From assembly GCA_022826885.1 (NCBI GenBank), contig JAJDUB010000034.1, positions 1 through 64,000 of the forward strand: 64,000 nucleotides of DNA. Direction: 5' to 3'. The DNA comes from Gammaproteobacteria bacterium (lineage in GTDB: Bacteria; Pseudomonadota; Gammaproteobacteria; Eutrophobiales; Eutrophobiaceae). The notes under the pieces were generated by a model. That model was not told the DNA's origin. It saw only the letters and a list, made by a program, of their open reading frames with translations, and ran no database searches. The position numbers and the translations under genes were made by a program. Shown here piece after piece: positions 56,926-63,746 of this stretch (the first letter of the stretch is position 1; each line of letters begins with the position of its first letter).

Positions 56926-58320
56926 GTGACTGACACTACAATTCCCGCGTCCATCTTCCGCGCCTACGATATACGGGGAATAGTGGGCCGGACATTAACC
57001 GCCGATATTGCCCGCTTGATCGGCCTCGGTATCGGCGCCGAGGCCGCCGCGAGGGGCGAACAGGAGATTGTCGTGGGGCGTGACGGCAGGGACTCCAGTC
57101 CGGAATTGTCGGGCGCCTTGATTGCCGGCCTGAGGTCAAGCGGCCGTGATGTTGTGGATATCGGCATCGTCCCGACGCCGCTGTTGTATTTTGCTACCCA
57201 CTGGTTGCCTGCCGACAGCGGCGTGATGGTGACCGGCAGCCATAACGGCCCTGAATATAACGGCATGAAGCTGATCATTGCCGGAAAGACCCTGCACGGG
57301 GAAGACCTTCAGGCAATTTACCGGCGCATCGTTGCGGGTGATTTCACCCGCGGCCGGGGGAAGCTGTCGTCATCCGACGTCAAGAACGATTACGTCGCCC
57401 GGGTAGCCGGCGATATATCAACAGCCGCACGCGGCGCGGCGCTGAAGATAATCATCGACTGTGGCAACGGCGTGGCCGGCGTAATTGCCCCGCAACTCTT
57501 TCGCGCCCTCGGGCATGAAGTGGAAGAGATGTACTGCGAGGTGGACGGCGCATTTCCCAACCATCATCCCGACCCCAGCCAGCCGGAAAACCTGGAGGCG
57601 CTGATCGCGCGGGTGACAACTCAGGGGGCCGATATCGGGCTGGCTTTTGATGGTGACGGCGACCGGCTTGGAGTCGTTGACAGCGCCGGGCATATTATCT
57701 GGCCGGACCGGCAATTGATGGTGCTTGCAAAAGACGTGCTGTCCCGTAACAGGGGCGCCGGCATCATCTATGACGTGAAGTGTTCGCGCTACCTGAAGAC
57801 CGTGATCGAGGCAAACGGCGGCGTGCCGCTGATGTGGAAGACCGGGCACTCCCTCATCAAGAGCAAAATGGAGGAAATGCAGGCCCCTCTCGCCGGGGAA
57901 CTGAGCGGTCATATCTTTTTCAAGGAGCGCTGGTACGGGTTCGACGACGCCATTTATGCCGGCGCGCGGCTGCTGGAGATCCTGGTGCGCAGCGGGCGCA
58001 GTTCGGAAGCCCTGTTTGCCGATATGCCGGAGGGTGTTTCAACGCCTGAACTGCGGGTTGAATTGCCGGAGGCTTCCCACCAGACCTGTATGCAAAGACT
58101 GCGGGACAGCGCTGATTTCCCCGGCGCGGAGATCATCGATACGGATGGCGTGAGGGTGGAATTCCCGGACGGCTGGGGCCTGGTGCGGGCGTCCAATACT
58201 TCCCCGGTGCTCACCCTGCGCTTTGAAGCCGACAATCGGGCGGCCCTGGAAACAGTACAGCAACGCTTCCGCGGGTGGTTGCAGGCGGCGGCAGATGCTG
58301 CCATGCCGTTACCTTTCTAG
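56926..58320 (+). CDS. algC: Phosphomannomutase/phosphoglucomutase
   Basis: Interconverts mannose or glucose 6- and 1-phosphates for LPS, exopolysaccharide and nucleotide-sugar synthesis. It is 464 aa, starting at a GTG. N-terminal FRAYDIRGIVGRTL; the phosphoserine loop reads VMVTGSHNGPEYNGMKL (Ser105), with Gly where most relatives have Pro (SHNPP). The metal loop is FDGDGDRLGVVD, the sugar-binding loop GELSGHIFFKERWYGFDD, and the phosphate-binding loop RASNTSPVLTLRFEAD. Placement after coaBC matches pseudomonad algC, hence the symbol. Its stop codon overlaps the convergent pyrE stop. Confidence 0.93.
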   Translation: MTDTTIPASIFRAYDIRGIVGRTLTADIARLIGLGIGAEAAARGEQEIVVGRDGRDSSPELSGALIAGLRSSGRDVVDIGIVPTPLLYFATHWLPADSGVMVTGSHNGPEYNGMKLIIAGKTLHGEDLQAIYRRIVAGDFTRGRGKLSSSDVKNDYVARVAGDISTAARGAALKIIIDCGNGVAGVIAPQLFRALGHEVEEMYCEVDGAFPNHHPDPSQPENLEALIARVTTQGADIGLAFDGDGDRLGVVDSAGHIIWPDRQLMVLAKDVLSRNRGAGIIYDVKCSRYLKTVIEANGGVPLMWKTGHSLIKSKMEEMQAPLAGELSGHIFFKERWYGFDDAIYAGARLLEILVRSGRSSEALFADMPEGVSTPELRVELPEASHQTCMQRLRDSADFPGAEIIDTDGVRVEFPDGWGLVRASNTSPVLTLRFEADNRAALETVQQRFRGWLQAAADAAMPLPF

Positions 58321-58994
58321 GGAAACTCCTGCTTAATCGGAGGTTCCTGTATCCCGTATGCCGTCCGGTATCGGGTAACCTTCTCAAGTTCCTTTGTATA
58401 TTCCGGATGGCGTCGCAGAAATTCGATCAGGTCATCCAGGGTGATAATCGGGACGACCGGGATCCCGTAGCGCCGTTCTATCTCTTCGATAGCGGATGTT
58501 CCCGCATCATCCCGGCCCCGTTCCTGCCGGTCCAGGGCGATCACTACGGCCGCGGGCCGGGCGCCATGGCGTTGTATCAGGTCGATGGAATAATGGATAG
58601 ACGTGCCCGCGGTTATCACGTCGTCGATAATCAATACCGCGCCATGCAGGGGAGCGCCGGCAACCACACCGCCTTCGCCATGGTCCTTTTCCTCCTTGCG
58701 GTTGAAACTGTAGGGCAAAGAACGTCCCAGTTCACGTGAGTAGGCGATGGCAACCGTCGTTGCCAGCGGGATGCCCTTGTACGCCGGCCCGAACAACATG
58801 TCGAATTGCAGGCCGGCATGTTCGATGGCCTGCATATAGAAGGTTCCCAGTTGCTCAATGCTGCTGCCGTCGTTAAACAGCCCGCTGTTGAAGAAATAAG
58901 GACTGGTGCGGCCGGATTTGAGCGTAAATTCGCCGAAATGCAGTACCTTGTTGCGGATAGCGAAGTCGATAAATTCGGCTTTATAGTCTCTCAC
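58317..58994 (-). CDS. pyrE: Orotate phosphoribosyltransferase
   Basis: Converts orotate and PRPP to OMP in pyrimidine synthesis. It is 225 aa with a GTG start. FNSGLFNDG, MLFGPAYKGIPLATTVAIAYSRE, PYSFNRKEEKDHGEGG and the PRPP motif AVLIIDDVITAGTSIH are intact. The usual end of the family is at about residue 213 (here YRTAYGI). The last ten residues, QEPPIKQEFP, come from a palindromic repeat that has replaced the original stop. It follows a GST gene by 10 nt and ends overlapping algC by 4 nt in convergent orientation. Confidence 0.96.
   Translation of the reverse strand: MRDYKAEFIDFAIRNKVLHFGEFTLKSGRTSPYFFNSGLFNDGSSIEQLGTFYMQAIEHAGLQFDMLFGPAYKGIPLATTVAIAYSRELGRSLPYSFNRKEEKDHGEGGVVAGAPLHGAVLIIDDVITAGTSIHYSIDLIQRHGARPAAVVIALDRQERGRDDAGTSAIEEIERRYGIPVVPIITLDDLIEFLRRHPEYTKELEKVTRYRTAYGIQEPPIKQEFP
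58320..58357. repeat. GGGAAACTCC palindrome copy inside the pyrE 3' end
   Basis: GGGAAACTCCTGCTTAATC then GGAGGTTCCTGTATCCC, homologous by eye to the rpoH leader hairpin at 41293. It starts on the shared algC/pyrE stop bases and encodes the last residues of PyrE. Confidence 0.65.
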
Positions 58995-59004
58995 AGGGGC
59001 ACTA

Positions 59005-59850
59005 TCATGGACTTTGCGGGACAGGGCGCGGCTGTGCGGGCGCCGGCCCGCCGCGTTGTAATCTCGATTTGGTGCGCAGCATCAGGCAAACCAGGGGGGC
59101 ATACCAGGGCTGTAACCGGGCAACACCACCCTTGAAGGAAGGCCGTTGAATGATGCGATCCCCCCAGTTGCGGATATTGGGATAATTCCGGAAGTCCACC
59201 GCGCCGACGCGCCGGTTCATGAAATACGTAACGAACCAGGCAATGTCGGCGTAACTGAACTCATCTCCCACCAGCCATTGATGCAGGCCGAGTTCCTTTT
59301 CTATGTCGTCGTAGAAGGCAAACAGGTTGCGCTCGGCTTCCAGGACCCTGGTTTGGTCGAAACCCGAGAGAGTTTCCTTGTGAAAGGCAATCAGTTCCTC
59401 GTCTTCCTGCTTTTTCAGGTAATTTTCCATCATGCCGGGTTTCTTGGAAGCGCCCAGTACGGTGGAATACATGAAGGTCTTGACCACGCGGACATGATTT
59501 TCCGTCGCGGCATCCATCCAGTTATCCACCTCCCGGCGTTGTTCGGGGTCGGACGGATAGAGCGGGGGGTCAGGAAACTGCTCCTCGATGTAACGCAGGA
59601 TGTCAATCGACTCGGTGACGACCACGCCGTCGTGCACCAACGCGGGGACCAGACCCTTGGGGTTGATCCGGAAGTATTCGTCCGTGGTATTTTCCTGGGT
59701 GAACAGGTTTATCGCATGGGGTGTCCAGTCCTGCCCCTTCTCTTCCAGCGCGAGAGTAACGCGCTGGGCGCAATTCGACAGGAAGTAATGGTACACACGA
59801 AGACCTTTCATTGACCTGATATCAGGGTCGGTGTTTTCGTAGACAGGCAT
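59005..59850 (-). CDS. Glutathione S-transferase family protein
   Basis: Cytosolic GST of 281 aa, longer than the usual 200-230. The N-terminal thioredoxin fold (about residues 15-95) shows LRVYHYFLSNCAQRVTLALEEKG, with SNC as candidate Ser/Cys active site, and NPKGLVPALVHDGVVVTESIDILRYIEEQFPDPPLYP, which includes the cis-Pro and ES glutathione motif. The helical C-terminal domain includes WLVGDEFSYADIAWFVTYF. A Pro/Arg-rich tail ends it. It lies 10 nt upstream of pyrE in the same direction. Substrate unknown. Confidence 0.93.
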   Translation of the reverse strand: MPVYENTDPDIRSMKGLRVYHYFLSNCAQRVTLALEEKGQDWTPHAINLFTQENTTDEYFRINPKGLVPALVHDGVVVTESIDILRYIEEQFPDPPLYPSDPEQRREVDNWMDAATENHVRVVKTFMYSTVLGASKKPGMMENYLKKQEDEELIAFHKETLSGFDQTRVLEAERNLFAFYDDIEKELGLHQWLVGDEFSYADIAWFVTYFMNRRVGAVDFRNYPNIRNWGDRIIQRPSFKGGVARLQPWYAPLVCLMLRTKSRLQRGGPAPAQPRPVPQSP

Positions 59851-59920
59851 GGGTTATCCTCCGCGGATGCCAGGAAGATTCGATTGATTTTTGAGATTTT
59901 CCGGTCAGTATACCTCAGCC

Positions 59921-60688
59921 ATGAAGATTATCACATTAAATGCCAACGGTATCCGCTCGGCGGACAGAAAAGGATTTTTTGACTGGATGCCGGGACAAGG
60001 CGCCGATGTCGTCTGTTTACAGGAAATAAAGGCGCAGACCGAACAACTGGACGACCGGGTTCTGCAACCGGACGGATATTTCGGGTATTTCAACAGCGCG
60101 CAGAAAAAAGGCTACAGCGGCGTTGCCCTGTATTCCCGGCAGGAACCGGATAGTGTCAGTGACCGGCTGGGCTGGGACACGGCGGACCTGGAAGGGCGCT
60201 TTATCCAGGCGGATTATCCCGGGGTCAGCATCGTGTCCCTGTACCTGCCGTCCGGCACCTCGGGTGAAGAACGGCAGACCATAAAGTATGACTTCATGGC
60301 GCGTTTCGAGCGGGTATTGGCGGACATCCTGCAGCAGGAAAAGGAATTCATCATCTGCGGCGACTGGAACATCGCCCACAGGCAAATCGACCTGAAAAAC
60401 TGGCGCAGCAACCAGAAAAACTCGGGTTTCCTGCCCGAGGAAAGGGCCTGGATGGACAAGGTGTTCGGTGAGATGGGACTGGTCGACGCATTTCGCGTGG
60501 TAAACCGGGAGGCCGAACAATATACCTGGTGGTCGAACCGCGGCCAGTCGTGGGCAAAGAACGTGGGATGGCGTATCGACTACCAGGTGGTCACCCCGGG
60601 ACTTGCGGACAGGGTCAGGGATGCCTCCATCTACAAGGAGCAGCGTTTTTCGGACCACGCCCCGCTGAGCATCGAATACGATATCTGA
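59921..60688 (+). CDS. xth: Exodeoxyribonuclease III family nuclease
   Basis: AP endonuclease/3'-exonuclease of base-excision repair, 255 aa from MKIITLNANGIRSADRKGF (track start ten residues earlier). Catalytic residues are all present: Asn in NANGIRS, Glu in CLQEIKAQ, Asp/Asn in ICGDWNIAHRQIDLKNWRSN, and Asp-His in RFSDHAPLSI. This matters because pseudomonads have the non-catalytic homologue Crc, a translation regulator, close to pyrE. Here the active site is intact, so a nuclease is the better call. It diverges from the GST-pyrE pair. Confidence 0.94.
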   Translation: MKIITLNANGIRSADRKGFFDWMPGQGADVVCLQEIKAQTEQLDDRVLQPDGYFGYFNSAQKKGYSGVALYSRQEPDSVSDRLGWDTADLEGRFIQADYPGVSIVSLYLPSGTSGEERQTIKYDFMARFERVLADILQQEKEFIICGDWNIAHRQIDLKNWRSNQKNSGFLPEERAWMDKVFGEMGLVDAFRVVNREAEQYTWWSNRGQSWAKNVGWRIDYQVVTPGLADRVRDASIYKEQRFSDHAPLSIEYDI

Positions 60689-60703
60689 TCGGGATACTTG
60701 GGG

Positions 60704-61147
60704 TCAGTCCGTAAAAAACTGCTCCTGAAACGAAAAACTCAAGGCGACAGTCTCGCCTTCGGGGATTATATTCAGGTCAAAGTTGAGGGTTTCTTTGTTA
60801 TTAACGGAAGTTTCGGCGATGTAATAGATTGCCCCGTTGCTGCTTAACTCCCGGGTATTCAGGTTCTTCAGTTGCCGGTTCAAATTGGTCGCGGAGGCTT
60901 CCACCTGCGCTTTCACCGGCTGCCCTGTCGTGCCCATGACTTTTTTGAGCACCGATATATTGATGATGGCCCGGTTTTTGCTGCGGCGGATTTTGTAGAG
61001 CCGGGCGACCTCGGGCGACAGCAGGTCCGTGGTAAAGGCGGCATAGTGAATAGTGTAATCACCGAAGGTCTTGGATTGCTCTGCATTGACGGTTATTCCG
61101 GCGGTCAATAACAATACTGCGATCAGGGTGGTTGAAATGCGGGACAT
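60704..61147 (-). CDS. DUF4426 family exported protein
   Basis: Predicted periplasmic protein, 147 aa, with a signal peptide (TTLIAVLLLTAGITVNAEQ). The mature part is one beta-rich domain (KTFGDYTIHYAAFTTDLLSPEVARLYKIRRSKNRAIINISVLKK; FDLNIIPEGETVALSFSFQEQFF), as in the family. DUF4426 genes sit close to metW/metX, yggT and proC in pseudomonads; here only yggT and proC are adjacent. Function unknown. Confidence 0.88.
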   Translation of the reverse strand: MSRISTTLIAVLLLTAGITVNAEQSKTFGDYTIHYAAFTTDLLSPEVARLYKIRRSKNRAIINISVLKKVMGTTGQPVKAQVEASATNLNRQLKNLNTRELSSNGAIYYIAETSVNNKETLNFDLNIIPEGETVALSFSFQEQFFTD

Positions 61148-61235
61148 CGGTTACTCCTTATTGCTGGGAGATCAAGAATACTATACCAGGCCGGAAGCTG
61201 GCAACAGGGTTATGAAACCGGCGACAGTAATGGTG

Positions 61236-61817
61236 TTATCCGGATAAAACCCGACCCAGGTCGGCCAGGGGTCTGACCAGCAGCATCAGAGATAGCTGTA
61301 GGAAGATAAACACCAGGATGGGGGAGAAGTCGATGCCATGGGTCGAAGGCAATAATCTGCGCGCCGGCCGCAACAGGGGTTCGGACAACTGATACAGGAG
61401 CGCCGTAACCGGGTTATACGCGCCTGGGTTAATCCAACTGAGGATGATCTGAACGAAAATGACGAACATGAAGATATAGATGATCAGCTTCAGCAGTTCG
61501 GCGGCGCTGAGCAGGAGCAGGCCGAAAAAGGCGAGAGTGACGCCGAAGGCAATCAGGCTGGTAAGAAACAGTTCCACGGCCTGGAGCGCTATCATCAGGA
61601 TAATGCAGGACCAGTCTACCCCGGCGTGCCCCGGAATGATTCGGCGCAACAGGCGCAGGGGCGGGTTGGTCGCCGCCAACAGGAATTGTGAGACCGGGTT
61701 ACGTGAATCGGCCCTGACCGTTTGCAGCATGAAGCGCAGGACTACCAGTAGAATGTATAAGGAAAAAATCGTATTGATCAGGAACAGCATGGCATCGGAC
61801 AGGTAGGAGACGCCCAC
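61236..61817 (-). CDS. yggT: YggT family membrane protein
   Basis: Integral-membrane protein of 193 aa with two copies of the ~80-residue YggT domain. The hallmark VRADSRNPVSQFLLAATNPPLRLLRRIIPGHAGVDWS of copy 1 is echoed by INPGAYNPVTALLYQLSEPLLRPARRLLPSTHGIDFSPILVFIFLQ in copy 2. About four hydrophobic segments are visible. The family is tied to osmotic tolerance and to cell-division factors in some bacteria. It lies 3 nt after proC. Confidence 0.95.
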   Translation of the reverse strand: MGVSYLSDAMLFLINTIFSLYILLVVLRFMLQTVRADSRNPVSQFLLAATNPPLRLLRRIIPGHAGVDWSCIILMIALQAVELFLTSLIAFGVTLAFFGLLLLSAAELLKLIIYIFMFVIFVQIILSWINPGAYNPVTALLYQLSEPLLRPARRLLPSTHGIDFSPILVFIFLQLSLMLLVRPLADLGRVLSG

Positions 61818-61820
61818 CTT

Positions 61821-62642
61821 TCAATCCCCGTGTTTTGCAAGCTCTACCGAACGGTCCCGGCAGGCCGCCAGCGCCCGGCGCAGCAAAGGCTCCAGTCCCC
61901 CTTCCCTGAAAACCTGCAGCGCTTTCTCAGTGGTGCCGCCCGGAGATGTGACCCGTTGCCTCAGGGTTGCCGCGTCCTCGCCGGTCTCCTTCAGCATTCT
62001 TGCCGCGCCCAGCGCAGTTTCAACGCTGAGCATATGCGCCTGTTCCCGGGACAAGCCCATGTCCGCGGCGATTCTTTCCAGCAGTTCGACGATGAGGAAA
62101 AAATAGGCGGGGCCGCTGCCCGAAACGGCGGTCACGGTGTCCAGTTGCGACTCGTCATCCAGCCAGACCGCAGCACCGACCGCCTGCATGATATGCATCG
62201 CCATCCGGCGCTGGTCCGCGCTGACGTCTGCCGCGGCGTACAGACCGGATGCGCCGGCGCCTAACAGGGCAGGCGTGTTGGGCATGGCGCGCACCACCGG
62301 GCAGGCGCCTCCGAGCGCATTGCTGATGGTTGCGCTGCGCACACCGGCGGCGATGGACAGGACCAGCGGGCGTTCGGCTTGCAGGGCCGGCTTCACCTCG
62401 GCCAGTGCAGCCGGGACGGTTTGCGGCTTGACCGCCAGCACAATGACATCGGCGCCGGGGACGCCTTCAGCTATCGCGGCCGTGACGCGTATATCATGCC
62501 GTTCCGCCAGTTTGCGGCGCTGATTTTCGTCCGGGTCAACGCCGGACAGGGAGGACGCAGGATGGCCGTTGGCGATAAGTCCGCTGATGAGGCTGGTCCC
62601 CATATTGCCGCAACCGAGAAAGGCGATCTTCTGATTCTGCAT
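61821..62642 (-). CDS. proC: Pyrroline-5-carboxylate reductase
   Basis: Last step of proline synthesis, NADPH-dependent; proA is at 15.8 kb. It is 273 aa. The Rossmann motif is IAFLGCGNMGTSLISGL, VLAVKPQTVPAALAEV is the nucleotide region, and the C-terminal family signature reads VTAVSGSGPAYFFLIVELLERIAADMGLSREQA followed by VTSPGGTTEKALQVF. It lies between yggS and yggT on the minus strand, the standard order. Confidence 0.97.
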   Translation of the reverse strand: MQNQKIAFLGCGNMGTSLISGLIANGHPASSLSGVDPDENQRRKLAERHDIRVTAAIAEGVPGADVIVLAVKPQTVPAALAEVKPALQAERPLVLSIAAGVRSATISNALGGACPVVRAMPNTPALLGAGASGLYAAADVSADQRRMAMHIMQAVGAAVWLDDESQLDTVTAVSGSGPAYFFLIVELLERIAADMGLSREQAHMLSVETALGAARMLKETGEDAATLRQRVTSPGGTTEKALQVFREGGLEPLLRRALAACRDRSVELAKHGD

Positions 62643-62677
62643 AACATAAACATCATATCAATGTTTACGGTCCAAGT

Positions 62678-62702
62678 GGGGACGGACTTGAAGTCCGTCC
62701 CC
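62678..62702. repeat. Palindromic repeat GGGGACGGACTT-G-AAGTCCGTCCCC
   Basis: Perfect 12-bp arms in the 94-nt gap between yggS and proC, with a further half-site (GGGAGTCCGTCC) at 62709. Same family as 49740. It lies between co-oriented genes, so may attenuate read-through into proC. Confidence 0.75.
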
Positions 62703-62736
62703 GGTAGCGGGAGTCCGTCCTCGGTGGCTTCGGGAG

Positions 62737-63423
62737 CTACCGTGTTCTCGGTCCGAATAGCGCCGTACCGATCCTGATAATGGTTGCTCCTTCAGCTATG
62801 GCGGCGCGCATGTCATTGGTGGTCCCCATGGACAGGGTATCAAACCGGTAGCCTGTTTCGTTAAGGCGCTCCTGCAGGCGGCGCAGTTTCATGAAGGCGC
62901 GCCGTTGTGCGGCGAAATCTTCCGTGGGCGCGGGCAGCGCCATGAGCCCCCTCAAATTGAGCCTGGATAATGGAAGAACTTGCCCGGCCAGTTGTTCCAC
63001 TTCGTCCGGGTCGATGCCGGACTTGGTGGATTCAGCGTCAACGTTAACCTGTATGCAGATATTCAGGGGAGGCAGGTGCGCGGGCCGCGCCGCGTTTAAT
63101 CGCTGGGCCACCTTTATCCGGTCCACGGAATGCACCCAACCGAAATGCTCTGCGACTTGGCGTGTCTTGTTGGACTGAATTGGACCGATGAAATGCCAGG
63201 TAGGCGAATGCCCGCTTAACTGCCCGATCTTGGCCCGCGCCTCCTGGACGTAGTTCTCACCGAAATCCGAGACCCCCAGTTGCGCCAGCGCCAGGACATC
63301 ACCGGCAGCCCGGGTTTTGCTCACGGCCAGCAGTTTCACGCTGCCGGGTTCCCGGCCGAACTCACGTTCCGCCTCTTCTATCTCCAGGCGTACCTGTTGC
63401 AAGCGTTCGCGCAGTTTTTTCAT
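62737..63423 (-). CDS. yggS: YggS family PLP-binding protein (PLP homeostasis)
   Basis: PLP-carrying protein (PLPBP/PipY type) that buffers pyridoxal phosphate and affects amino acid pools. It is 228 aa from MKKLRERLQQVRLEIEEAE; the track start lies in the pqqA terminator. The PLP Lys is in VKLLAVSKTRAAGDV. FGENYVQEARAKIGQL, WHFIGPIQSNKTRQV, and LSMGTTNDMRAAIAEGATIIRIGTALFG are family motifs. It is followed by proC and yggT. Confidence 0.96.
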   Translation of the reverse strand: MKKLRERLQQVRLEIEEAEREFGREPGSVKLLAVSKTRAAGDVLALAQLGVSDFGENYVQEARAKIGQLSGHSPTWHFIGPIQSNKTRQVAEHFGWVHSVDRIKVAQRLNAARPAHLPPLNICIQVNVDAESTKSGIDPDEVEQLAGQVLPLSRLNLRGLMALPAPTEDFAAQRRAFMKLRRLQERLNETGYRFDTLSMGTTNDMRAAIAEGATIIRIGTALFGPRTR

Positions 63424-63453
63424 ATTCAGTGGTTTCACAATAACGCGGGCAAT

Positions 63454-63480
63454 AAAAAAGGGTCCTGAGGACCCTTTTTT
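63454..63480. terminator. Bidirectional intrinsic terminator after pqqA
   Basis: AAAAAAGGGTCC-TGA-GGACCCTTTTTT: a GC stem with A/T runs on both sides, 22 nt beyond the pqqA stop. It should release the pqqA transcript before yggS. Confidence 0.85.
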
Positions 63481-63501
63481 ATACAACTTGTAATATCGTT
63501 A

Positions 63502-63576
63502 TTACTTGTTGTTGATGTACATCGTAACTTCGAAACCGAAGCGGATGTCGCTGTATTCAGGAGTTTGCCAGTTCAT
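63502..63576 (-). CDS. pqqA: PQQ precursor peptide PqqA
   Basis: Too short for the ORF track. It reads MNWQTPEYSDIRFGFEVTMY followed by INNK, 24 aa. The FEVTMY motif supplies the Glu and Tyr that PqqE/PqqD cross-link to make pyrroloquinoline quinone, and the length is that of known PqqA peptides. GGAGAAAG lies 7 nt before the ATG. A consensus-like sigma-54 promoter is upstream and an intrinsic terminator downstream. No pqqB-E gene follows; yggS is next. It is therefore a stand-alone precursor gene; the maturation genes must be elsewhere if PQQ is made. Confidence 0.93.
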   Translation of the reverse strand: MNWQTPEYSDIRFGFEVTMYINNK

Positions 63577-63746
63577 TCTACTTTCTCCGATTGGTTGATA
63601 TTAAGGGTTAAAACTTCTTTGCCTTATATTGTGCAGGTTCCGTGCCAAAATTAAGAAAAATCTGCATAATTCTGTAAAGACTTAATATTTCAATGAGTTA
63701 AGAGAACGGAAAAGGGCGTGAAAAATTTCCTGTAGCGGAATGTGGA
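63577..63746. promoter_or_regulatory. pqqA upstream region (170 nt)
   Basis: AT-rich spacer between the partial pyrK-like gene and pqqA. It holds the sigma-54-type promoter and, further upstream, AT-rich sequence with a short palindrome TTCC-TGTAGC-GGAA near 63729 that could be an activator or bending site. No other gene is visible. Confidence 0.6.
63632..63648 (-). promoter_or_regulatory. pqqA: Candidate sigma-54 (RpoN) promoter of pqqA
   Basis: TTGGCACGGAACCTGCA on the minus strand matches the sigma-54 consensus YTGGCACGRNNNTTGCW at every fixed position except one T. The GG and GC elements have the right spacing. The predicted start is about 45 nt before the pqqA ATG. Confidence 0.72.

Noticed and set aside
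59921-60688. Gene as Crc catabolite regulator because of its closeness to pyrE
   Set aside because: All ExoIII catalytic residues are intact, whereas Crc lacks them.
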